From Sclerotiophoma versabilis (lineage: Eukaryota; Ascomycota; Dothideomycetes; Pleosporales; Didymellaceae), in NCBI GenBank assembly GCA_012274445.1, contig JAAROD010000049.1, forward strand, positions 1 to 64,000: a stretch of 64,000 bases of DNA, written 5' to 3'. Under the pieces are notes generated by a model, which was not told the origin of the DNA, did not search any database, and saw nothing but the letters and a program-made list of their open reading frames with translations. Made by a program: the position numbers and the translations under genes. Shown here piece after piece: positions 23,150 to 35,275 of the stretch (position 1 is the first letter of the stretch; each line of letters opens with the position of its first letter).

Positions 23150-23560
23150 TATAGGTTACTTTATAGAGCTACTATTAGGCTCTAAGGCTAGAGGTACTAA
23201 AGAAGAAGATTATAATATAGGATAGAATAATATAAACAGCTATAGAGTTAATTAGTAGACTATAGACTATTTACTAGAGACTAGTAAATAGGTAGAAAGG
23301 ATCTATATATATAGAGAGGTTACTCTACCTAGAGTACCTTCTAGTTCTTTTAGGCTAAAGAGCCTAAGAGGCCTAATATTATCTCTCTTCTATAGTTAAA
23401 TATCCTAGGTAATAGTAGATAGCCCTCTACTAACTAGTATAGAAGCTCTATAGCCTATAATAGGATAATATATAGTATTATAGCCTCTTTTTACTTACTT
23501 TATACTAGCTAGTATAGAGCCTAAATATTCTCTTTTACTAGTAAGGTTACACCTACTTTT
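23150..23560 (-). repeat. LTR-like repeat C, inverted copy
   Basis: Reverse complement of 2,450-2,876. Paired text includes CTAGAGGTACTAAAGAAGAAG here and CTTCTTCTTTAGTACCTCTAG there, and GAGAGGTTACTCTACC here with its partner at 2.7 kb. It lies 200 bp left of the first Fot1-type element. Confidence 0.55.
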
Positions 23561-23760
23561 ACTTTTACTTTTACTATAGCAGTCTATATATAGTAGTAAT
23601 ATAGGCTAGAAGTAAGGTAGTATATAAAGAGTTTCTTTCTACTATTTTAGTCTACTATTTCTATACTCTACTTCTTCTTCTAGTAAGTTTTTTAAGATTT
23701 TAAGTTTTCTTCTTAATTTCTAATAGTCTTCTACTTAGGCTATTATATACTATTATAGTA

Positions 23761-25626
23761 ATATACCTTATAGGTAAGCTGCGTATATAGGTAAGCTGCG
23801 CACTTTTACTAAGACTATACTAAAATACTACTTCTCTACTAATACCTTAATAACAGCGCTAGCTAGACGCATTAAAAGAAGCTTAAATATAGCTTATAGT
23901 TTAAGCTCTTAAAAGAGACGTAAAGCTCTTTCTATAATATGCTGTAGCTATCTATAAGGTCTCTAAAACTATACTATATAACTAACGCACTAGATAACCT
24001 TTATACGCTAATACTATAGCTAACTTATAGAATCTAACTAATACTAAGAAGTAGGTAATTATTAAGTATATACTTAAGCTAGTTGCGTAAGGATTTTCTC
24101 TAAGGCTTATAGCTATAGCTAATATAGCTAATTCTTTGCGTACTAAGTATAATCTAGGCTATATTAGCATAAACTAGCCTAGTACGTTTACTAAGTACTA
24201 ACTAGAGCTTATAGTAAAGTTTAATTAAAAATACAACTATAAGAGAGCCCTCTGCAAGAATCCTAAAGTAATCTAGAGCTAGTTTAGCCTAGTAGCTAAT
24301 ATTAAAGCTAAGTATAGTATCTAGAATAATAACACCTATAACTTTAATAAGGCTAGCTTTATAATAGGTACTATATTAATAAGAGTAGTTATAATAGCTT
24401 TAAAGTAATAAGAATAGCTAAAGGTAGTCTAGCTAGGTAATAGAGAGTAGATAATAGTTATATAGGGTGTTAATACTAAAGGTTAGGCTATTCTACTCTT
24501 TATTATCTTTAAGGTATACTACTACCTCTCTTTCTAGTATAAAGAAAGGGACCTGCTATAGAATTAGAAAATTAGAGTCTCTAATAATAGCTAGACTACT
24601 AATAAGCTTAGTCTAAACTAGCTAAAGCACTTTAACGCGTATATAAAGAAGTATACTATTAGCACCTACTATCTACTAGTTATTAATAGCTATAGTAGCT
24701 ATAACTTACTTATATTCTAGTAATACTATAAGGATAATAAGATTATTACTACCTATATACCTCCTTACTTATTACACCTCCTATAGCCTTTTAATATAGG
24801 TTGTTTTACCTCTTTAAAAAAGGCGTATAGGCGCTAAGCTAAAAACCTTATCTATAACTAAATTAACTATATTATAAAGGTTAAGTTCCTACTATACTTT
24901 ATAGCAGCCTTTAAGGTGTTATTTACTTCTAGTAATATCTAAGAAGAGTTCTAAGGGGCTAGACTAGTTCTGTTTAACCTAGAGTAGGTTATATTAACTC
25001 TTAATATAAAGCTATATACTCTATTACTATAACTCTCTATTAATAACGCACTCTAGTAGTTATAGACCTCTAGTAATACTCTAGAACTTAGGTTGTAATT
25101 AATACTTATAAAGATAAGAATTTAGAAGTATATAGATAGCTTACCTACCTCTATAGTTAAGGCGTTTAAGAAGATTTTAAAGAGAGTAGTAATAATTATA
25201 TATAAGCTAGTATTAGTATAATAGAAGATTACTAAGCTTTAAGTAGTAAATAAGGCTATTTTATACTAGAAATTATATAAGAAGAAGTAAATTAAGGTAG
25301 AAGAAACTCTTATAGTTAAAGAGAGCTAGTAAATAACTACTCTTAAGAAGTTTAGAGTGCGCAGTAATAGTAAGAAGTAGAAGAAGAGAGTACGCGCTAA
25401 AGAGGCTAAGTTCTCCTAATAACACTATAGATAGTGTAGAGAAACTAGTTATAATATATAAATATATAAGAATAAAGTAAAAAAGGTCTTTAAGTAATAT
25501 TAGAGGTTATTCTACTCTATATAGCGTTAGAGTAGGTTATTATAGGCTATAATAGAGTAGGTTTTAGTATAGTCTTAGTAAAAGTGTATAGCTTACCTAT
25601 ATACATAGCTTACCTATAAGATATAT
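23761..25626 (+). mobile_element. Fot1/pogo-type DNA transposon, copy 1 (RIP-inactivated)
   Basis: TA precedes base 23,761 and follows base 25,626, the TA target duplication of Tc1/mariner elements. The terminal inverted repeats carry two spaced copies of TAGGTAAGCTRYG followed by CACTTTTACTAAGACTATAC and pair over about 65 bp. Total length is 1,866 bp, close to Fot1. The plus strand carries a degraded DDE transposase: LVINSYSSYNLLIFQQY at about 24,670-24,725, where the first Asn stands for the second catalytic Asp, then YIPPYLLHLLQPFNIGCF at about 24,755-24,810, the hallmark PPHSSHLLQPLDVGCF motif with Asp changed to Asn. Many TAG codons show it is dead. A sister copy lies in opposite orientation at 35,276-37,124. 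Confidence 0.88.
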
Positions 25627-26702
25627 TATAAGTAATAATAAAGAATTAATTATAAATACTAGTATTAAAATTAATATTATATAGGAACTAGTTATAAAAG
25701 TAAAGAAAGTAGTTAGTAATATAATAGATATTAATCTATATAGAGTATTAGTAAATAATAAAACTATAAAAAGAAGAGTACTATATAGAACTAAATATAA
25801 GAACCTAGTAGATTTTAATAGTAATAGCTTTATTTATAATATACTATATAGTATTATACTAGTTAAAGTTAGTAGAACCTTAAGAAAGATTAATATTAGC
25901 TAAAGTAATACTACTAGTAAGTATATAAGTAATAAGCTAGTAAGTAATATTTACTATATAGATTAAAGTAGTAGAGTAGATACTACTTATAAAGCTACTA
26001 GTAGAACCTTAAAAGTAAATAAGACTACTACCTAGTTAGCTACTAGAATTCTATATACTATAAGTAGAAGTAGATATAATAATATATAAAAGTAGAAGGT
26101 TACTAGAGAATAAAATATCTAGAAAGTATATAAAACCTATAGAATAATTAATAAGTTAAGTATAAAGCCTATATACTCTTACTAAGCCTATAGAAATCTT
26201 AAGTAAAGTTAATAAACTAATAATTACTATATAAAAGAGTATTTATAAGTTAAGTTATAAGATAAAGTAATATAACTAATTAGAACTACTACTTATACTA
26301 AAGCTATATATAAATAGGCTACTTAGCTAGAGCTATATAAGTATAAGTAAAGAAGTATATATATAATAAGATTATAGCTCTATAGTAAAACCTAGATTAC
26401 CTAATTTATATACTATAACTTATCTTAGAAAATTAGCCTTAGGTAACTATCTTACTATTATATTATTATACTAGTTCTATATATAGGTAAATATATTAAA
26501 GAAAAAAAAATAAGTATTATAGTAGGCTAGGCTTTAAGTATATAGAACTATATACTAAACTTATATATATAATTATAGAGTATAGCTTAGTACCTTACTA
26601 TATTTTATATAAGAAGAAATAAAGTTTTCTTTCTTTTCTATTTTTTTACTTCTATAGTGTAGAATAAATATATACTTAATAAAAGGCTAATTTAATTCTT
26701 AA
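25627..26702 (-). repeat. Inverted partial copy of the Gypsy LTR A plus adjoining interior
   Basis: Bases 26,515-26,702 are the reverse complement of LTR A, and 25,640-26,515 the reverse complement of the adjoining interior at about 4,340-5,230. Paired text includes GCTACTAGTAGAACCTTAAA and TAGCTCTATAGTAAAACC. Compared with block 1 this is a fragment of a second copy of the same retrotransposon in opposite orientation. A reading of ATSRTLKV...TTTQLATRILYTISRSRYN is shared by both copies, so a coding region is present, but I cannot say which. Confidence 0.65.
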
Positions 26703-28289
26703 TAATTTATAATTAAAGTATCTAAATATAGTTTTAATTCTTTTGAGTTAAAGAGCTTTAGAAGTAATATATAAAAGACTAGTTAGATACTCTTTAAGCT
26801 AGAGAAGTCTACTTTAAATATTATTATGCCTATTTAGGCTACTATATACTTTAGACCTATATATTTCTAGTTAAGCTTCTATTTTAGCCTAGTTAATTTT
26901 ATATATTAGTTTAAGACTATAACTTAGCTTTCTACTTTAAAAAAACTTAGTAGCCTACTTTTATTTTAGTAAACGTTTTTATATATATTAGCTATAATTA
27001 TTTTATTTTTATATATTTTTTATAGTACTAAGACTTTTATAGCTATATACCTCTTTAGAAAAGATTTTCTTTAACTAAGAGGTATACTAGGCTAGTCTAT
27101 ACCTTTAGAAGTTAAACTATAGCTTACTTAGTATAGTATAGTCTTAATAGTTATATAAAAGCTATTATTATATATAAAATCTATAATAGAAATCTATAGT
27201 AGCTAATTATCTTATTCTAGAAAGTAGTAGTACCTTAGATACTATTTAAGTATTTAGTTTTACCTTTTAGTTTACCTATCTATTCTAGAATAGTAGGTAG
27301 AGGTAAGTACTCTTTTAGAATTAAGGTAGTATTAGAAGGTCTTCTAGTACTAAGTATTTATTAAGAAGCCTTAATATAAGATAATATATCTTAGTATACT
27401 ATATAGTTAGAATACTTTCTTTATTTAAGCTTAGGTAAAGTTAATACTATATTAGTTATTTTATAATAGAATATAGTAGGCTATCTTTATTAATTAGTAT
27501 ATTACTACTAATATTATATTATATACTAAACTACTTAGTTTACTTAGAAAGAGCTTTATAATAAAATTTATTATCGCTTTCTTCTATAGCCTATTAGTTA
27601 GTAGTATAAGTTAAAGTAATCTATATAGCTTATATTAAGTAGTAGTTAATATTCTATAAAGTATATATTTCTAGTAGTACTACTTAATATTCTCTTTTAT
27701 ACCTTTCTACTTATAGTAGTACTAAAGCTTCTTAAGTATTCTTCTTATACTAAAGTAGCTTACTAGTAGGTTATTATAGTACTTTTAGAGTACTACTACT
27801 TTATTCTTAGGTATTAAGAAGTGTTTTATCTCTAATTAGGTTAGACTATCTCTTTTTAGGTTACTTTTATTTACTTTAGTATTAGAGAGTAATAACTATA
27901 TCTTTATATATACTCTCTTATTATTATTATTTTATATTACCTATTATTTATAAAAGAATTATAAGATAGCTTTCTAGAACTTCTAGAAAGCCTTGTTTAT
28001 TTTAGTTAGTAGCTTCTTAATACTAGCTAGCCTTATAAGTATAGCTACTATCTAGATACTTAAATTTTTTTTTTTTAATAGAAAGTTTTTAAAAAGTTTT
28101 ATAAAAGCTTTATTATAGTTCTATAAGAGCTTATATACCTTAGCTATATATTTTAGCTACTAGAATAGCCTATTTACTAGTTTTATAGTTCTTAGCCTAT
28201 AGGTTAGAATAAAGTTTTATTAGCTTAATACTAAATATAACCTTACCTACTAGTAGTTTAATAGTTTAGTATTAAAGTTATACTTTTAA
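26703..28289. other. AT-rich degraded repeat, unassigned
   Basis: RIP-mutated sequence between the inverted LTR A fragment and an inverted copy of repeat B. A long plus-strand frame is rich in Leu, Ile, Phe and Tyr with few motifs, which AT bias alone can produce. I could not match it to reverse transcriptase, integrase or transposase. It may be the interior of the element that owns repeat B. Confidence 0.35.
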
Positions 28290-28530
28290 GTAAAGCTTAT
28301 AGGTACTATTTATATTAGTTCTTAGAAATAAGTACTAGTTTAGAAAGGTTTATAAGAAGTAGAGTTATTACCTAGTAAAATACTATAATAAGAGAAAGTA
28401 ATAATAAGTAGTATAGAGTAGACTATTAAGCTTAAGAGTTAGGTTAAGATTCTAAAGATAAACTTAATTAACTAAGTTAAATATAAACTATAAGAGTTAT
28501 ATTTCTACTAACTATATACTATATATAATT
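28290..28530 (-). repeat. LTR-like repeat B, third copy
   Basis: Same orientation as the copy at 11,040-11,270. Shared text includes GAGTTATTACCTAGTAAAA and TAAACTTAATTAACTAAG. It faces away from the fourth copy at 28,960-29,190. Confidence 0.6.
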
Positions 28531-28805
28531 CTAAGCTTACTTATTAAATTATAAGCTTTATAAGTAGATTTTACTTTACTTACTATAAGCTAAGTAAGTT
28601 TTATAAATCTACTTATAAGCTAAGTTATATATATAGTTATTTTCTAGATCTACTTATAAGCTAGCTTATATAATTTTAGGTTTAGGTTAATATTATAATT
28701 CTGTGCAGATAAAGTAGTATAGTAATTAAGTAGCTAACTAGAGCTCTTATCTATAAGCTAGAAGTAGAGTTAGAAAGAATCTTTCTTTATATAGTTATGT
28801 AATAT

Positions 28806-28923
28806 ACTTATTAGTAAGTATAATATATATAACCTACTTATTAATAAGTATTATCTATTACTACTTATTAGTAAGTAATATTATATATATTATTAGACTA
28901 ACTTAAGTTACTTATTAATAAGT
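28806..28923. repeat. Cluster of four 14-bp palindromes ACTTATTARTAAGT
   Basis: Perfect or near-perfect inverted repeats occur at 28,806-28,819, 28,836-28,849, 28,863-28,876 and 28,910-28,923. A fifth copy sits at 11,275-11,288 beside the inverted repeat B. The cluster lies between the two outward-facing B copies. No function is known to me. Confidence 0.8.
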
Positions 28924-28959
28924 ACTATCTTCTAGTAAGTATATAGTATATAGAAATAC

Positions 28960-29190
28960 TACTCTTATAGTATTATATTTATCTTAGTTAATTAAGTTTA
29001 TCTTTAGAATCTTAACTCTAAATCTTAAGCTAGATAGTCTACTCTATACTATTTATTATTACTCTCTATTATTATAGTTTTTTACTAGGTAATAACTCTA
29101 ACTCTTATATACCTTTCTATACTAGTATTTATTTCTAAGAACTAATATAAATAGTACTTATAGGCTTTACTTAAAAGTATAACTTTAATA
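28960..29190 (+). repeat. LTR-like repeat B, fourth copy
   Basis: Same orientation as 2,890-3,120; TTAATTAAGTTTATCTTTA and TTTTTTACTAGGTAATAAC are shared. It directly borders the second Gypsy relic on its right and may be that element's 3-prime LTR. Confidence 0.6.
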
Positions 29191-31270
29191 GTTAAATATT
29201 ACTAGCCTACTATAGGTTCTTTATAGGTAATATACTAAATATTATAGAATAACTAGCTATAGTCTAATAGAATTATAATACTTAGTTTCTATAAACTACT
29301 TTAGGCTTATATAGTCTATTAATATCTTAGAATAGATTTTTTAGAAGTAATAGTACTAATACTTTAGGCTTTTTACTATTACTAGTAGTTCTTAGTTATA
29401 TACTTTATAATTATACTCTACTTAGATAAGCTTATATAAGTAGAAGTTAACTAGCTTCTATTAAGTATTCTTATCTAGCTCTAAGCTATACTAGCTTAGT
29501 ATACCTATAATTACTCTACTAAAGGTATCTATCTTAACTCTTATTAGTTTACTTCTTTTAAAATAAAAAAGTATTAGTACTTTTAGAAAGATAATCTTTA
29601 GAATTATAAAGGCTTTTTTTATCTTTTCTAGCAGCTCTATATATTAGCTCTTCTCTCTCTTTATAGCAGAGCTACTTCTAGCTTACTTTAGCTCTTTCTT
29701 TATTAGAGTTTTTAGATAAAGAATAATTTAGCTAAAACTATAAATAAACTATTTTTAAGAGTTTATAAAGCTTATAAATATATAAATATTATATATAGTT
29801 ATAGGTAGTAGCTAATCTTAGATTATCTTAACCTATTCTAAGTTAATACTAACTTTATTAAGTAATAGTATATACTTTAGGTACTTAGTATATTATATAA
29901 ACTATTTATACTTTAAAAGCTTTATATATAGCTTTACCTAGTATAGTTTTTCTAGAACTTCTTTAATATAGAAAATATATTTCTTTTTAGTATTAAAGAA
30001 AATTATAATATTATTTAAATATATAATATAGGTAGTATTAACTAACTCTACTAAAGCTTTATTTATATAAGCCTAGAATTAAGAAGGTATATTAGTAAGC
30101 CTAAATAGTATTACTATATACTTAAAATAGCTATATATAGTTCTAAATATAGTTTTCTAATTATTTTCTTTCTTAATTCTAATTTAATAGTAAGTGTCTT
30201 TAATATCTAGCTAAGTATAAACCTTTACTTTAGATAAATACTTTAAAGATTTAGTTATTAGTAGTAAAGAGTAGTAGCTCTTTACTATAACCTTATTAAG
30301 GCTATAGTAGTTTATATATAGTCTAAGGCTACTATTCTTCTTCTTTATAAAGATTATAAAGGTACCTACTAGAAACTTTAAGTAGTAAATCTATCTTCTA
30401 GCTATATACTTAGTAAGGTATTTCTATAAGACTACTAATTCTATCTTTAATAACTTATATAAAGGTTAGAAGAGTAGTATACTATTTTCTACTAGAGTAA
30501 TTATTAGATTATTTTAGCTATATATAGGTAGCTTTCTAGAGTTATCTTCTAATACTATATAAGTATAGTTAAAGTACTATAGAGAAAGGTTAGCTATTTT
30601 ACTCTTTTTTAGCCTTCTTTAGCTTATAAAGTTAATAAGGTATATATATATATCTATTCTAGAATCTTATATTATATACTTAAACTCTTTACTATTTTCT
30701 AGAGCTATTTTCTAGAACTTAGCTATATCTTTAGCTTTAGTTTCTTTAAATAATTTACACCTACTAGTATAGTTAATTCTAGGCTAATATATATTAATCT
30801 AGAGTAAACTAAGGTATGTCTTATACTTCTTAAGGTTAGTAATAATAAATAGTAAATTATAAGTTTTTCTTTTACTTTATAAGTCTATAATAGTTATTCT
30901 TATATTTATAGTACTATAAACTAGTATACTACTACTATTTACTTCTTTAGCTAATAGCTAAGGTAAGAAGTTAACTTAAAGGCCTTACTTCTTTACTACT
31001 ATTATAGATAGTAGGTTTAATTAAGAACCTCTATCTATTAGTACCTCTACTAGGCCTAATAACTCTATAGCAGCCTATACTATAAGTAGGTATATAGGTT
31101 ATAGGTATAATATAGTATAAAGAGTTCTAAGATTCTTACTCTTCTTAAAGTAGAAGATATAGGTAAGAAGGTATATAGGTTATAGGTATTATATAGTATT
31201 AAGAGTTCTAAGATTCTTACTCTTCTTTAGGTAGAAGATATAGATAAGAAGAAATAGATCTACTTCTTCT
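29191..31270 (-). mobile_element. Second Gypsy-type retrotransposon relic
   Basis: On the minus strand the RT active-site box reads YLNNIIIF at about 29,995-30,022 (YLDDIIIF expected; both Asp changed to Asn). Further 3-prime, at about 29,290-29,500, RNase H text reads PVNFYLYKL...VEYNYKV followed by ELLVIVKSLKY, matching the Gypsy pattern xPVAFxSRKLxPAExNYxxxDKELLAIVxxLKxW. The RT-to-RNase H spacing fits one pol gene. It differs in sequence from the element at 4.1-10.9 kb, so it is another family. Repeat B at 28,960-29,190 may be its LTR; no matching second LTR was found to the right. Confidence 0.65.
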
Positions 31271-31729
31271 ACTTTTTATTTTTTTCTAAGTCTAATTTTT
31301 TTTTAGAATTCTTAGACTTATTAGAGTTTATATAGTTAGGTTAGAAATATTTAGCTTTTCTATACCTATTATAGGTTACTAGAAAGAAGCTTAGCTTATT
31401 ATAAGGCTACTTAGGCTGTTTTTAGCTATTATAGGTTAGACTCTTCTTACTTACGTATTTTAGAGCCTCTTTAGATTCTTCTCTACTTTTTAAGCTCTTC
31501 TTACGTCTCTCTTAATCTCTTATAGGCCTTTCTTTCTATAGGTTCTTAAAGTAGCTTTACTATTACTTAGAGGTTAAGCTTATAAATATTACCTAACTCT
31601 TTTAAGTAAGGCTTTATATAGTTTAATAAATCTATTAGGTTTTAATAAGAAAGTATATAGGCCTAAGTTAGAGCCTTATATACTTATTACCTTCTTTCTA
31701 AGATAGTACCTAAAGAGCTTAGTATTATA

Positions 31730-33175
31730 GCTTTTATAGTTTTCTAGATATTAGGCTACTTAGGTTCTTTAGCCTAGAAGGACTAGAAGGTACTCTAGGT
31801 AGAGTAACCCTCTTATATATATAGTCTCTTCCTACCTATTTACTAGTCTTTAGTAAATAGTCTATAGTCTACTAATTAACTCTATAGCTATTTATATTAT
31901 TCTATTCTATATTATAATCTTCTTCTTTAGTACTTCTAGCTTTAGAGTTTAATATTCTATTTACTTTTATACTATAGAAGTAAGATATAGAACTATATAA
32001 TAAGTATTAGGTCTAGTCTCTTAGTAGAAGAGTTAACTCTAGTACTATAAAGAGCTCTACTCTCTATATTTATAGAAAAATTCTCTATCTTAAGAATAAT
32101 AGAGGCTCTAGCTACTACGCTAAGTAATATTTAATATTTAAACTCTAGTAATATAGTAAATATAACTTAAAATCTACCTTTATAAGCTAAAACTTAGCTA
32201 AATTAGTTATAACAGCTTATAAAGGCCTAGAGTACCTCTAGCCTTAGAGTTTAATACTAGGTTTATTTCTATAATAGAGATATATAGAGTTAGTTAGTAT
32301 AATAGATATTCTAAAAGGTTCTTATAGTTATTAAAAGGTATTATATACTAAAATCTACTTTTAATTACTTTTATATAAAGTTAGTAAGTAGCCTTTTAAA
32401 AAAGTACTTATAATTATATTTCTAGAAGTTATATTCTATTTAGTTATATTTTATAAACTTACATAGTAATTTAGAGTATAGTATACCTACTATTAAAGCT
32501 ACTAGAGCTATTATAGTTACTTAGAAGATAGTATAGGTAGATTATAGTATATTATAGTCTTTAGTAAGGTATTTAGCCTAGGCTTCTTAAAGTATAGCTT
32601 TTTTCTACTACTTAGTAGCTCTTTTATACTAGGCTTATAGCTCTTATAGTTCTTAGTCTATATTATTTTCTACTAGAGCACTCTAGGCTTTTTTAGGCTA
32701 TTCTAATCTATTTAGCTAAGTCTTAGCTTATAGAGGTAGATTTTAAGTTTTATTTACTATATTACTAGAGTTTAAATATTAAGTATTACCTAGTGTAGTA
32801 GCTAAAGCCTCTATTATTCTTAAGATAGAGAATTTCTCTATAAATATAAAGAGTAGAGCTCTTTATAGTACTAGATTTAAATCTTCTACTAAGAAACTAG
32901 ATTTAATACTTATTATATAGTTCTATATCTTACTTCTAAAGTAATACTAAATAGAATATTAGTCTCTAAAGCTAGAGGTACTAAAGAAGAAGAGTATAAT
33001 ATAGAATAGAATAATATAAACAGCTATATAGTTAATTAGTAGACTATAGACTATTTACTAGTTTCTAGTAAATAAGTAAAATAGAACTATATATATTAAG
33101 AGGTTACTCTACCTAGAGTACCTTCTAGCTCTTCTAGGCTATAGAGCTTAAAGAGCCTAATAGCTACTTTACTAA
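31730..33175. repeat. Large inverted repeat, about 470-bp arms
   Basis: The left arm (31,730-32,215) and right arm (32,695-33,175) are reverse complements over about 470 bp with RIP-type differences. Paired text includes CTATTATTCTTAAGATAGAG with TCTATCTTAAGAATAATAGA, and GAACTATATAATAAGTATTA with its partner. The outer 200 bp of each arm is repeat C. About 480 bp of unrecognised sequence lies between the arms. It could be a foldback element, or two truncated copies of one LTR element joined head to head. Confidence 0.65.
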
Positions 33176-33229
33176 TTTTTTAATTTCTTTCTACTTCTAT
33201 TAAATATCTTATTTCTTTTTTATATAATA

Positions 33230-35032
33230 TAAGTTATAGGTAAGTATACTATATAAGTAAGTATACTACTCTAATAAGCTATTAGAACTCTATAGCTTTT
33301 AACCTTAATATCTTAACTACTTAATCTTATATATCTTCTAAATAAAGAAAGAATTAAGTAAGCTATTTAAGTACTTAATTCTTTCTAAGAATTAAGATTA
33401 TTATATACTATAAAGGCCTATAGTATATTCTTAAGTTTAGTTAAGTATTAAGACGCTAGAATAAAGTTAATATAAAATACCTATACTAAATTATTAAATC
33501 TTAAGAAAATAGAAGAATAAGTACTTATATACTATATTAGAAAGATAGATACCTAAAGCTCTACTCTAAAGCTCTATTATATTAAAGATATAGCTTACTA
33601 ACTACTAACTTCTATTAGGCTTTAAACCTTATTAAATATTAATCTAAGCTTAAGTTATAGATAACTTAGTAGTATAATTACTAGAAAGTCTTATATAGCA
33701 ACCTAGAGGTTATTAGGCTCTAGTTTAATATTATATATTATATAAAGACTAAGTATAGTATTCTAAATAAATATACCTATAACTTTAATAAAACTAGCTA
33801 TACTATAGGTATTAGAAACTATATAAGAGTAGTTACTACTTTAGAAAGATATACTAAGCCTATTAGAGTATAATAGAGAGACTATAAGTAGGTAAATTTT
33901 ATTACTATAATTAATATAATAGGCTAGGTAATTACGCTTTATCTTATCTTTAAAGTAAAGAATTATAATATATTATAGGTTTTTAATCTAGAGTCTTAAT
34001 AGCGTATTAGATTTAGTAATAATAGCTAGACTATAAATAAGATTAGTATAGCCTAGTTAAAGTACTTTCTTAAGTAAATAAAGAAGTAGTAAGTAGGTAG
34101 CTATATACTTCTTATAATTAATAGCTATAAGAGCTATAAGGTACTTACCTTTAAGAATCTCTATAAGAAGAATAAGATAATTACTCTCTATATACTTCTA
34201 TACTTACTATATATTCTATAGCTACTTAATATAGAGTATTTTATACTCTTAAAAAGAGCGTATAGTAAAGAGATTAAAGTCTTAGTAATAAACTAAATTA
34301 GCTAAATTAATAAGAAGGCTCTTATTACCTCTTTTATAAAGGTGTTTGCACTAGTATTCTTAAAAGTAAATATTTTCTTAAGCTTTAAAGTAACTAGCTT
34401 AGTATCTAATAACCTATTAGTAGTACTATTAATACTTAAAGTTAAGTATTACTTACTAATACTGCCTCTACTAGAGGCTACCTAATAGAACTCTTAGATA
34501 CTAACTAATACTACTAAGATAGAGGCTTAATTAACGCTTCTTTATAATTTTAATTAAAGGTACTAAGAGTTATTACCTTCTTCTATAGTTAAGATAATAG
34601 ATTAGCTATATAATAGTACTATAATAATACTATATATATAGACGTTACTAGCAGCCTAAGTACTATAGCTTAAAGTATTAAATAAAGCTACTTCTAAGCA
34701 TAAATTATATAAAAGAAAGAAGATTTAGAAGAGTAGAAACCTTTTAAAGAAATAGGTAGAGAATTTAATAGCCTAGTATAATATTAGAGTATAGTTATAA
34801 AAGAAAATATATAATAGTAAAGCCTAAATAGGTATAGGTAAGTAGTATAAAAGGCACTTTAAGTACTATAGTAAGATAGGATATAACTTATATATATATA
34901 AAAAAGATATAGTAGAGGTTAGTAATTAAGAATATTTACTATAGGCTATAGTATAATATTATAATATTAAGTAATTGCGTATAGAAGGTTTAATAGCTTA
35001 TTAAAGTAGTATACTTACTTATTACTTATATT
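33230..35032 (+). mobile_element. Pogo-type DNA transposon, distinct family (RIP-inactivated)
   Basis: The left end holds two direct copies of (G/A)GTAAGTATACT (33,238-33,268) and the right end the reverse complement of one (about 35,005-35,018), giving short imperfect inverted termini. The plus strand reads LLIINSYKSYKVLTF at about 34,110-34,155 and NKIITLYILLYLLYIL followed by LLNIEYFILLKRAY at about 34,170-34,255. This is the pogo DDE pattern (DGHxSHxxxxF...MPPHSSHLLQPLDVxxFxxLK) with both catalytic Asp changed to Asn. The terminal motif resembles but is not identical to that of the other two elements, so this is a related family. Exact ends are uncertain by about 10 bp. Confidence 0.75.
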
Positions 35033-35275
35033 AGCTATTATATAATAGACCTCTTTAAAGTACTAAAAATAAACTTTAGTTTTAGTTTTTTCTATAAGAA
35101 TTAGAGCTTAGTATAAGCTTTCTAAGCTAAATTAATAAGAGTTATTAATATTTATATTAGAAAATAAATAGAGTAAAATAGTATTAATATTACTGTCTAG
35201 TAGTTTAAAATTTACCTATTATATAGGTTAATACTATATTTATTTTTAACTTAAGCTATTATAAGAAGATTATTA

